Assembly (NCBI GenBank): GCA_021780795.1
Contig: JAJXYA010000149.1
Span: 1-7,005 of the forward strand
Source of the DNA: Bacillota bacterium
GTDB lineage: Bacteria > Bacillota_A > Clostridia > Clostridiales > Clostridiaceae
DNA: 7,005 nt
Direction of reading: 5' to 3'
Shown: in pieces, positions 1 to 5,565 of the stretch
Numbering within the stretch: position 1 is the first letter of the stretch
How the letters are laid out: every line of letters begins with the position of its first letter
Notes under the pieces: generated by a model
Told to the model about the DNA's origin: nothing
The model's input: only the letters and a program-made list of their open reading frames with translations
The model's database searches: none
Made by a program: the position numbers and the translations under genes

Positions 1-1590
1 ATTGAAGATCCTAGAAAACATTTTACTTGTTTAAAGTGTGAGAATGTAGAGAATTGCATGGAGTTTGCAGAAGTTTGTTGCCCAATTCATGTAGGCAATG
101 ACACTGTTGGAGTTATTGGACTTATTGCTTTTGAAGAAGAGCAGAAGAATGCTATTATAAATAATCAAGCAAATTTAATGAATTTCTTAAATAGAATGGC
201 TGATTTAATTTCATCAAAGCTATTAGAACAAGAAAACACAGAGCAAATAAAGCTTTTGGCAAGAGAACTTGAAGTGGTTCTTGATTCCGTAGATAGGGGA
301 ATTATAGCAGCAGACCATAGGGGGAAAATTCTTCACTATAACACCAAAGCAATAGAGTTATTTAGACTTCAGGGAAGTGAAATTTTAAGCACCAATATAA
401 AAAATCTTATTGGCACCTTAGATTTTAATTGCCTTATTGAAAAAGATATGAATTTAAGAAATAAAGAATTTACTTATAGTGGTAGTAATCATCATTTTAG
501 AGGAATTTTTGATGCGAAGCCTATTAGTATTGGGGATAAAAGCTTTGGTATAGTATGTACCTTTAGTAATATTTCAGATTTATTAAAAACGGTAAACAAG
601 ATTACCACAGGGACTATTGTTACTTCCTTTGAAAGTATTATAGGTAGTAGTAACTGCTTAGAACAGGTTAAAGTAGAAGCAGAGAAAGCTTCAAAATCCA
701 CTTCTACAGTACTCATTCAGGGAGAAAGTGGAACGGGAAAAGAGCTATTTGCACGAGCTATTCACTTTCACAGTGATAGAGATAAGAGACCATTTATTCC
801 AATAAATTGCGCAGCTATCCCTGAGCAATTATTAGAAAGTGAGCTTTTTGGATATGAGGATGGTGCTTTTACAGGAGCAAGAAGGGGTGGGAAGGCCGGC
901 AAATTTGAATTAGCAAATAAGGGAACAATATTTTTGGATGAAATTGGAGACATGCCTATCCATCTTCAAACTAAACTGTTAAGGGTGCTGCAGGAATACG
1001 TTATTGAGAAGATTGGTGGAAAAGAATCCATTCCAATAGATGTAAGAATTATAGCAGCTACAAATAAAGATTTAGAAAAAAAGGTGTTAGAAGGAGAATT
1101 TAGGCAAGACTTGTTTTATAGACTAAATGTAATTCCCCTTAATATACCCCCTTTAAGGCATAGAAAAGATGATATAGTAATTCTTGTAGATTATCTTTTA
1201 GATAAATGTAATTCTAAGTTAGGTAAGAATATAAGTAAAATAGATGATGCTTCCTTAGAAACTTTTATGGATTATGAGTGGCCAGGTAATGTGCGTGAAT
1301 TGGAAAATACTATAGAGTATGCAGTAAATATGTGTGGCAGTAGTGTTATAAAATGTATTGATTTGCCAAATAGACTTAAGGTTGCAGAAAACACTTTAAT
1401 GAGCAGTGAAAATGTAGGTATTGTACCTATTAAGGAACTGGAGAAAAAAGAAATTGAAAAAGCTTTAGAACATTTTGGACATAGCAAACAGGCAATTACA
1501 AAGGCTGCTGAGGCTTTGGAATTGAGCAGAGCAACTTTATACAGAAAATTAAAGGAATACGGAATAAAACAGTCTCAAAATGAGAATTAA
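1..1590 (+). CDS. cdsR: Sigma-54-dependent transcriptional activator, probable cysteine-desulfidase regulator (5' partial)
   Basis: The reading frame is open from base 1, so the true start lies outside the window and the ATG at 58 is internal. Numbering from base 1, residues 1-27 carry a cysteine cluster (Cys10, 13, 19, 26, 27) at the end of a GAF-like sensor domain. A helical linker follows (about 61-97), then a PAS-like domain (about 93-199), an AAA+ sigma-54 interaction domain (about 220-450) and a Fis-type helix-turn-helix (about 494-519). The AAA+ domain has Walker A GESGTGKE (241-248), an intact GAFTGA loop that contacts sigma-54 (288-293) and Walker B IFLDE (310-314). It should therefore be a competent enhancer-binding ATPase. 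It sits directly upstream of a desulfidase gene with a -24/-12 promoter, matching the SigL-dependent cdsR-cdsB arrangement reported in Clostridioides difficile. The family assignment is certain; the cysteine link is inferred from context. The C-terminal tail is encoded by terminator/operator DNA. Confidence 0.9.
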   Translation: MEDPRKHFTCLKCENVENCMEFAEVCCPIHVGNDTVGVIGLIAFEEEQKNAIINNQANLMNFLNRMADLISSKLLEQENTEQIKLLARELEVVLDSVDRGIIAADHRGKILHYNTKAIELFRLQGSEILSTNIKNLIGTLDFNCLIEKDMNLRNKEFTYSGSNHHFRGIFDAKPISIGDKSFGIVCTFSNISDLLKTVNKITTGTIVTSFESIIGSSNCLEQVKVEAEKASKSTSTVLIQGESGTGKELFARAIHFHSDRDKRPFIPINCAAIPEQLLESELFGYEDGAFTGARRGGKAGKFELANKGTIFLDEIGDMPIHLQTKLLRVLQEYVIEKIGGKESIPIDVRIIAATNKDLEKKVLEGEFRQDLFYRLNVIPLNIPPLRHRKDDIVILVDYLLDKCNSKLGKNISKIDDASLETFMDYEWPGNVRELENTIEYAVNMCGSSVIKCIDLPNRLKVAENTLMSSENVGIVPIKELEKKEIEKALEHFGHSKQAITKAAEALELSRATLYRKLKEYGIKQSQNEN

Positions 1591-1623
1591 TTCTCAATAT
1601 GAGACTGTTTTTCTTTGTTTTTT
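1566..1623 (+). terminator. Intrinsic terminator of the activator gene, overlapping its stop codon
   Basis: This is a near-perfect 46-bp palindrome (1566-1611, centre 1588.5). The outer arms AAAACAGTCTCA (1566-1577) and TGAGACTGTTTT (1600-1611) pair over 12 bp. Two mismatches follow around 1578-1580/1597-1599, then an inner 8-bp stem (1581-1588/1589-1596) whose tip would open as the loop. A T-rich tract follows (1608-1623, broken by C1613 and G1617). The stop codon TAA (1588-1590) is at the centre, so translating ribosomes would mask part of the hairpin. It separates the regulator from the sigma-54 transcript. The same bases form two of the three TCTCA-N3-TGAGA dyads. Confidence 0.8.
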
Positions 1624-1635
1624 CTCATTATGAGA
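1573..1635. promoter_or_regulatory. Three dyad sites TCTCA-N3-TGAGA, probable upstream activator sites
   Basis: Three 13-bp dyads share identical arms: 1573-1585 (spacer AAA), 1592-1604 (spacer ATA) and 1623-1635 (spacer TTA). Their centres are 19 and 31 bp apart. Relative to the start predicted from the -24/-12 promoter (about 1702), they lie near -123, -104 and -73. That is the usual range for enhancer sites of sigma-54 activators acting by DNA looping. The Fis-type helix-turn-helix of the adjacent regulator is expected to bind such dyads as a dimer. The sequence repetition is directly visible; the identity of the binding protein is inferred. Confidence 0.8.
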
Positions 1636-1674
1636 AAGTATACTATTGAATGGGCTATACACAGTATGATTTTA

Positions 1675-1691
1675 TTGGCATGAGTATTGCT
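1675..1691 (+). promoter_or_regulatory. Sigma-54 (-24/-12) promoter for the cysteine desulfidase gene
   Basis: TTGGCATGAGTATTGCT matches the sigma-54 consensus TGGCAC-N5-TTGCW, with invariant GG at 1677-1678 and GC at 1689-1690 and the correct spacing. The only deviation is T for C at the sixth base of the -24 element. Transcription should begin near 1702, leaving a leader of about 74 nt. The three dyads upstream and the sigma-54 activator gene fit this assignment. Confidence 0.9.
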
Positions 1692-1703
1692 CTAATGTAT
1701 GTT

Positions 1704-1748
1704 AGGCATCTTTTTAAAAATAATTAATCTATATGTTTTGAGATGCCT
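1704..1748 (+). other. Inverted repeat in the desulfidase 5' leader
   Basis: AGGCATCT (1704-1711) is perfectly complementary to AGATGCCT (1741-1748), with a G-U pair possible inside (1712/1740). It would place an 8-9 bp stem with an AU-rich loop of about 27 nt almost at the predicted 5' end of the mRNA, ending about 13 nt before the ribosome binding site AGGGGAG (1762-1768). It has no U-tract, so it is not a terminator. It might stabilise the mRNA end or influence translation. Chance cannot be excluded. Confidence 0.4.
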
Positions 1749-1775
1749 TAAGATAATCCGTAGGGGAGTGATACC

Positions 1776-3131
1776 ATGAAATTAAGAAATCTTATAGTTC
1801 AAACATTGAAGGAAGAAGTTGTTCCAGCCATGGGATGTACTGAGCCAGTAGCTGTTGCTCTTGCCTGTGCCAAGGCTAAAGAATTAATAGCTTTTAATTA
1901 TATAGAGAAAGCAGAAGTTTTTGTTAGTCCTAACATATATAAAAATGGATTGTCAGTTGGAATACCCAATACACAGGAGGTTGGGCTTTATATTGCAGCT
2001 GCACTAGGTTTTATCGGAGGAGAAAGTGAGAAGGATTTAAGGGTACTGGAAGGAATTAACGAAACTGAGGTGCAGCTTGCAAAAGAACTTTTACATAGCA
2101 AAAAATTATCACTAGACATTAAAGATACTGAAGACAAGATCTATGTAGAAGTGAATCTTGCAACAGATAAAGGCAATGCTAGTGTGATTATTATCGGAAA
2201 ACATAATAGATTTGTTTATATTGAAAGCTTAGGTGAAGTTATTGTAGATCTAAGAAAAGAGGATAAAAGCAGTAATGAAGGGAAAAACCTTTTATATAGT
2301 TTAAAAATAAGAGAAATTATAAAGGAAATTGAGAGAATTCCTCATGAAGACATCGCTTTTATGTTAGAAGGAATAGTAATGAATGAAACCATAGCTAAGG
2401 TAGGATTAAAAGAAAAAATGGGTATGGGGGTTGGCTTTAGTCTTAAGAAAAGCATACAGAAAGGGATTCTTTCAGAGGACTTAATGACCTCTTCAATGAT
2501 GTTAACAGCAGCTGCTAGTGATGCGCGAATGTCAGGGCTAAATTTATCTGTTATGAGCAGTAATGGAAGTGGAAACAATGGACTTACAGCAATTCTGCCT
2601 ATAGTGGCATATAAAAATAAATTTAATGTAGATGATGAAAAATTGGCTAAAGCTGTAGCAATAAGTCATATTATGAATAGTTATATAAAACATTATATAG
2701 GGAGATTATCTGCACTATGTGCTTGTGGTGTTGCAGCTGGAACCGGTGCAGGTATAGCTATAGCATGGTTAATGGGTGCCAATGAAGATCAAATAGATGG
2801 AGTTATAAAAAATACCCTTGCAAATACTAGTGGTATGATATGTGATGGCGCAAAGGAAGGATGTGCAATAAAGCTTTCAACTTCTGCATCAGTTGCTGTT
2901 CAATCGGCAATACTAGCCATAAATGATTCTATAGTACCTGTAAGAAATGGAATTGTTGCAGAAACTGCAGAAGATACAATTATGAATTTAGGAGTTCTAT
3001 CCTCGGAAGGAATGAGTATTGCAGACGCTGTTATATTAAAAACTATGAAAAAAATGCAAGGAGAATGTAATGCTGGAGTAACACATGAAAATACAGAAGT
3101 ATACCTAAAAAAAGAAGGTATTATTGCTTAG
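1776..3131 (+). CDS. cdsB: L-cysteine desulfidase, UPF0597/CyuA family [4Fe-4S] enzyme
   Basis: This cytoplasmic enzyme is predicted to convert L-cysteine to pyruvate, ammonia and hydrogen sulfide without PLP, using a [4Fe-4S] cluster. The 451-residue length is close to that of family members. The family signature MGCTEP gives the N-terminal cluster ligand Cys21. Further conserved cysteines lie at SALCACG (Cys315, Cys317) and MICDGAKEGC (Cys356, Cys363). Three of these should complete the ligand set by analogy with the archaeal desulfidase MJ1025. A Gly/Ser/Asn-rich stretch, SSNGSGNNG (261-269), is likely part of the substrate carboxylate site. The start is fixed by AGGGGAG (1762-1768), 7 nt before the ATG. 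It is transcribed from a sigma-54 promoter under the neighbouring activator. The fold is related to the alpha subunit of Fe-S L-serine dehydratases, but the MGCTEP motif and single-chain form favour the desulfidase. No convincing terminator follows it. Confidence 0.88.
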   Translation: MKLRNLIVQTLKEEVVPAMGCTEPVAVALACAKAKELIAFNYIEKAEVFVSPNIYKNGLSVGIPNTQEVGLYIAAALGFIGGESEKDLRVLEGINETEVQLAKELLHSKKLSLDIKDTEDKIYVEVNLATDKGNASVIIIGKHNRFVYIESLGEVIVDLRKEDKSSNEGKNLLYSLKIREIIKEIERIPHEDIAFMLEGIVMNETIAKVGLKEKMGMGVGFSLKKSIQKGILSEDLMTSSMMLTAAASDARMSGLNLSVMSSNGSGNNGLTAILPIVAYKNKFNVDDEKLAKAVAISHIMNSYIKHYIGRLSALCACGVAAGTGAGIAIAWLMGANEDQIDGVIKNTLANTSGMICDGAKEGCAIKLSTSASVAVQSAILAINDSIVPVRNGIVAETAEDTIMNLGVLSSEGMSIADAVILKTMKKMQGECNAGVTHENTEVYLKKEGIIA

Positions 3132-3163
3132 TAAGTTTATTTTTAAAATTCCATAAATTACTA

Positions 3164-3191
3164 TTGAAATTAATTTTAATTCTGATATAAT
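3164..3191 (+). promoter_or_regulatory. Sigma-A-type extended -10 promoter upstream of 6S RNA
   Basis: TTGAAA (3164-3169) and a perfect TATAAT (3186-3191) are separated by 16 bp, with a TG at 3183-3184 giving the extended -10 form TGATATAAT. Transcription would begin near 3198, about 42 nt before the 6S core. This implies a precursor trimmed at its 5' end. A weaker alternative is TTTATAAG near 3228-3235, which would start at about 3242 but has no clear -35 box. Confidence 0.6.
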
Positions 3192-3239
3192 AAATTTAAC
3201 AAATACAAATTAAACATATTTGAAGATTTTATAAGTTAA

Positions 3240-3430
3240 TATTTCTGGGATATTCGTCAAGCTCTTATTTTCAACCTACATTATTTATACGGGAGTTCGA
3301 GATCTAGGTGTGGATTAGGCCTATAAGACCAATATTAAGTGGCAAGGACTGTTAAACATCTCTGAGAACACCCACCTATCTGAAAGATAGGTGTAAAAAT
3401 TAGGGCAACGGTATTTTGGATTATAAATTT
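3240..3430 (+). ncRNA. ssrS: 6S RNA (regulator of sigma-A RNA polymerase)
   Basis: 6S RNA mimics an open promoter and sequesters housekeeping RNA polymerase holoenzyme, mainly in stationary phase. The identification rests on structure. The closing stem pairs 3244-3257 with 3408-3420 (one bulge, several G-U pairs) and continues as GCTCT (3261-3265) with AGGGC (3402-3406). The apical arm pairs GGG 3291-3293/CCC 3371-3373, GTTC 3295-3298/GAAC 3366-3369 and GAGAT 3299-3303/ATCTC 3358-3362. Between them is the large central bubble: 5' strand about 3266-3290, and a 3' strand holding the hairpin CACCTATCT (3373-3381)/AGATAGGTG (3385-3393). The opening ATTTCTGGGATATTCG and the CACCT hairpin resemble E. 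coli 6S RNA (ATTTCTCTGAGATGTTCG at its 5' end, compared from memory). Exact ends are estimated. It has its own likely promoter and terminator. Confidence 0.87.
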
Positions 3431-3452
3431 AAAAAATTTTTGATTCGTGTAT

Positions 3453-3479
3453 AAAAGAGATAGTGATATCTCTTTTTTT
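3453..3479 (+). terminator. Intrinsic terminator after 6S RNA
   Basis: A perfect 10-bp stem, AAAAGAGATA (3453-3462) with TATCTCTTTT (3467-3476), is capped by a GTGA tetraloop of the GNRA type. It runs into an uninterrupted T-tract through 3479. It lies about 25-30 nt beyond the estimated mature 3' end of the 6S RNA and well before the next promoter. The 6S precursor probably ends here and is trimmed back. Confidence 0.85.
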
Positions 3480-3552
3480 ATATTTTAGGAAATTATAAAA
3501 TTATCAATTTACGGGTAAATATTTGATATTTAAATAATTTAATGTTAAAAAT

Positions 3553-3581
3553 TTGCTCTGGGTAATCTTAAATTTTATAAT
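3553..3581 (+). promoter_or_regulatory. Sigma-A-type promoter for the repeat-protein/MoxR/vWA operon
   Basis: TTGCTC (3553-3558) and TATAAT (3576-3581) are 17 bp apart, predicting a start near 3588 and a leader of about 34 nt. A dyad, ATTTAC-GG-GTAAAT (3507-3520), is centred near -74 from that start and could be an operator. It is AT-rich and may be chance. The -10 box is perfect but the -35 matches only at TTG, so strength is uncertain in this AT-rich stretch. No other gene or RNA is seen between 3480 and 3621. Confidence 0.55.
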
Positions 3582-3621
3582 TTTAAACCTTCTAAATTAA
3601 TAAGTATCGAGGTGCAATTTT

Positions 3622-4422
3622 ATGACAGAAGATAAAGTCCTTCAAATGATAGAGCGCAACCCAATTGTTATAAAAACCATTGAAAATCCCAGTGATGAAA
3701 TGAAGCTTATGGCTATAAAGAAAGATGGAATAATGATACGCCATATAAAAAAAACTACAAAAGAAATGCAGGAAATGGCCATAACAGGTAATCCACGGGC
3801 TATTGAGTTTATAGAAAACCCGACTTATGATATGAAAAAATATGTTGTGTCAAAGTTATGGAATACTTTGGAATTTATAGAAGAGCCTTCTGAAGAACTT
3901 ATAAAAGTAGGAATTCAGCAAAAAGGCTATGCAATAAAATATGCTAAAAGTCCAAGCATTCTATTGCAAAAGTTAGCTATAGAAAAAGATTATGATTCTA
4001 TAAAATACATAAGCAGTCCAATTGAAGAAATTCAACTTTTAGCCATAAAAAGAAATTATGATGCTTTAAGATATATAGAAAATCCAAGTTTAAATGTAGA
4101 AATATTGGCCATTGTAGAAAATGAAGCTGCTGTAAAATTTATCCATAATATAGATGAAAATAAAAAAATATTATTTTTAAAGCACAATGTCTTGGTAATG
4201 AAATATTTTATTAATGATATACCAATGGATTCGGTAGAGCGGGCTCTTATAGAGGCGTTATCTAAGGAAGATGTATCAGAGAAATATGTAAGAGATTTTA
4301 TAAACTGTGATAGTATAAATGAGAAACATGGAAATATATCTGTGGACAAAATGATTTTTATTTATAAATATGGTAGTAAACTCTGCAAAAAAATAGCAGT
4401 TGATGAAAAACTGAAGATGTAG
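3622..4422 (+). CDS. Helical tandem-repeat protein (22-residue units, DUF4116-like), function unknown
   Basis: I do not recognise a named gene. The 266-residue product has no signal peptide or membrane segment and is probably cytoplasmic. Residues 23-198 consist of eight units of exactly 22 residues with the pattern P-S-x-E-hydrophobic-K-x-x-A-I-x5-A-I-K-Y-I-x-N; residues 1-22 look like a degenerate capping unit. The pattern (A-I-K-Y followed by an E-hydrophobic stretch and A-I-K) resembles DUF4116 repeats and other alpha-solenoids of the HEAT or LRV kind, so a curved helical scaffold is expected. Residues about 199-266 are non-repetitive and lysine-rich near the end. The start follows GAGGTG (3609-3614) with 7-nt spacing. 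It is the first gene of an operon, 16 bp ahead of a MoxR-type ATPase, which suggests an adaptor or substrate-binding role for the ATPase/vWA pair. That role is inferred from context only. Confidence 0.85.
   Translation: MTEDKVLQMIERNPIVIKTIENPSDEMKLMAIKKDGIMIRHIKKTTKEMQEMAITGNPRAIEFIENPTYDMKKYVVSKLWNTLEFIEEPSEELIKVGIQQKGYAIKYAKSPSILLQKLAIEKDYDSIKYISSPIEEIQLLAIKRNYDALRYIENPSLNVEILAIVENEAAVKFIHNIDENKKILFLKHNVLVMKYFINDIPMDSVERALIEALSKEDVSEKYVRDFINCDSINEKHGNISVDKMIFIYKYGSKLCKKIAVDEKLKM
3688..4215 (+). repeat. Eight in-frame 66-bp units coding 22-residue repeats
   Basis: Units begin at residues 23, 45, 67, 89, 111, 133, 155 and 177, with no insertion or deletion between them. Most open with Pro (or Thr in unit 2, Ile in unit 8), have Ala-Ile or an equivalent pair at unit positions 9-10, and carry a hydrophobic-charged-aromatic triplet such as IKY, IEF, LEF, LRY or VKF at positions 17-19. 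DNA identity between units looks low, so the repeats are old and held by selection on the protein rather than recently duplicated. Confidence 0.85.
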
Positions 4423-4438
4423 CACGGGGGGATGTATT

Positions 4439-5557
4439 ATGAATTTTAAAGATACCTTACTAAGTGTAGAATTTGTCTTAGAAACGGATGAAGTACCTTT
4501 AATTGTAGGGGAAAGCGGTATAGGAAAAACTGCCTTAGCTAAAGCTCTTTCAAGAAAGAAAGGCTGGAGTCTAGTTATTATAGATGGAAATCTTTTAAAA
4601 GAAGGAGAAATAGGCGGTCTTCCAACGGTTGAGGACTATAGTCTTATAGATGCTAATGGAAGTACTGTTAGCAAAAGGCACACTGTTTATGCGGTTCACA
4701 CTAAACTACAGGAGATTGATAGTTTGATAATGGACGGCAAAGAGGTGTTTTTATTTATTGATGAAATAAATCGATGTGAACATACGGTGCAGCAGGAACT
4801 TATGAATCTAATACTAAATAGAGAGATTAATGGGTATAAGCTTCATGACAAAGTGAAAATCTTAGCTGCAATGAATCCTTCTAGTAAATATGGAGAGGAT
4901 TTTGATTATCAAGTAGTTGATATGGATGCAGCACAAGAAAATAGGTTTGTGTGGTTATATATGGAAAGTAATTCAAAAGCTTGGCTTACCTGGGCTACTG
5001 AAAATAACCTTGAGCAAAAGGTTATAGAGTTTATAGCTACTTTCCCAGAATATTTACATAGTACCAAAAGCGATGAGCAAATAAAGGCAACCCCTAGAAG
5101 CTTTGAACGTGTTTCTAAAAGCTATAGGCTTTACACTGAAAATAAAGATACAATCCCTAAAAGAGTATTTTTAAATATACTAAAAGGGAATTTAGGTAAT
5201 AGAATTGCTCATGAGTTCATGACATTTGCTGAGGAAGATACTAAACCGCTAATTTCTTTTGAAGAGGTATTTGAATATCTGGAATTATCACAAGAGGTAA
5301 TCGAAAAGGTAAAAGTGGAAAGTCACACTAGATTATATTTGATTGCAAAGAATATTTTGAGTGTATTAAGTAAGAAAGAAATTTTAGATAGTGACATAAA
5401 AAGATTTGTAGAATTCCTAGGGTTTTATCCTGTGGACTTAGGTCTAGGCATTATGCAGGATATTAAAGAAAATTATGATAGTGTTTATAAGTTATGCTTA
5501 GAAAATGAAGCTTTCGTTGAATTGTATTTTAAGGCCTATAATGAAATTAAGGGCTAG
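4439..5557 (+). CDS. MoxR-like AAA+ ATPase
   Basis: This 372-residue cytoplasmic AAA+ ATPase probably forms a ring that remodels or assembles target proteins. Walker A is GESGIGKT (24-31), Walker B LFIDE (105-109) followed by the Asn-Arg typical of MoxR/AAA_5 proteins, and sensor 1 is Asn146 in AAMNPSS. AQENRF (165-170) holds a probable arginine finger, Arg169. Arg220 in TPRSFER is a candidate sensor 2 residue. The C-terminal 130 residues are helical and not assigned. The ATG follows a strong G-rich site (GGGGGGAT, 4426-4433); a closer ATG at 4432 is out of frame. It lies 16 bp after the repeat protein and 8 bp before a metallopeptidase/vWA gene. MoxR ATPases commonly work with vWA partners encoded next to them (RavA-ViaA, CbbQ-CbbO, NorQ-NorD). 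The specific client is unknown. Confidence 0.9.
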   Translation: MNFKDTLLSVEFVLETDEVPLIVGESGIGKTALAKALSRKKGWSLVIIDGNLLKEGEIGGLPTVEDYSLIDANGSTVSKRHTVYAVHTKLQEIDSLIMDGKEVFLFIDEINRCEHTVQQELMNLILNREINGYKLHDKVKILAAMNPSSKYGEDFDYQVVDMDAAQENRFVWLYMESNSKAWLTWATENNLEQKVIEFIATFPEYLHSTKSDEQIKATPRSFERVSKSYRLYTENKDTIPKRVFLNILKGNLGNRIAHEFMTFAEEDTKPLISFEEVFEYLELSQEVIEKVKVESHTRLYLIAKNILSVLSKKEILDSDIKRFVEFLGFYPVDLGLGIMQDIKENYDSVYKLCLENEAFVELYFKAYNEIKG

Positions 5558-5565
5558 GTGAGATT

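Noticed and set aside
58..60. ATG at 58 as the start of the sigma-54 activator
   Set aside because: The frame is open back to base 1 and the upstream codons carry cysteines of the same motif; there is no ribosome site before 58, and the remaining protein lacks most of its sensor domain.
492..1487. Three minus-strand open frames (492-716, 768-953, 1272-1487)
   Set aside because: They lie entirely opposite the well-supported activator gene, have low-complexity Ser/Leu/Ile-rich translations and no recognisable domain.
1573..1635. TCTCA-N3-TGAGA copies as a short CRISPR-like array
   Set aside because: Units are 13-bp dyads with 6- and 18-bp gaps, far too short and irregular for CRISPR; position relative to the -24/-12 promoter explains them as activator sites.
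2342..2578. Minus-strand open frame of 78 codons
   Set aside because: It is the antisense shadow of the conserved desulfidase core and shows no motif of its own.
3131..3161. AU-rich hairpin as terminator of the desulfidase gene
   Set aside because: GTAA(G)TTTAT can pair with ATAAATTAC, but the stem is nearly all A-U with a bulge and no U-tract follows.
3240..3430. Riboswitch or T-box leader for the downstream operon
   Set aside because: The structure matches 6S RNA, it ends in its own terminator with no alternative antiterminator visible, and the downstream operon has a separate promoter at 3553-3581.
4056..4349. Minus-strand open frame of 97 codons
   Set aside because: Opposite the repeat-protein gene; the 66-bp coding periodicity is on the + strand, and this frame is a by-product of AT-rich repeats.
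4432..4434. Upstream ATG for the MoxR gene
   Set aside because: It is 7 bp before the chosen start, out of frame, and lies inside the ribosome binding site.
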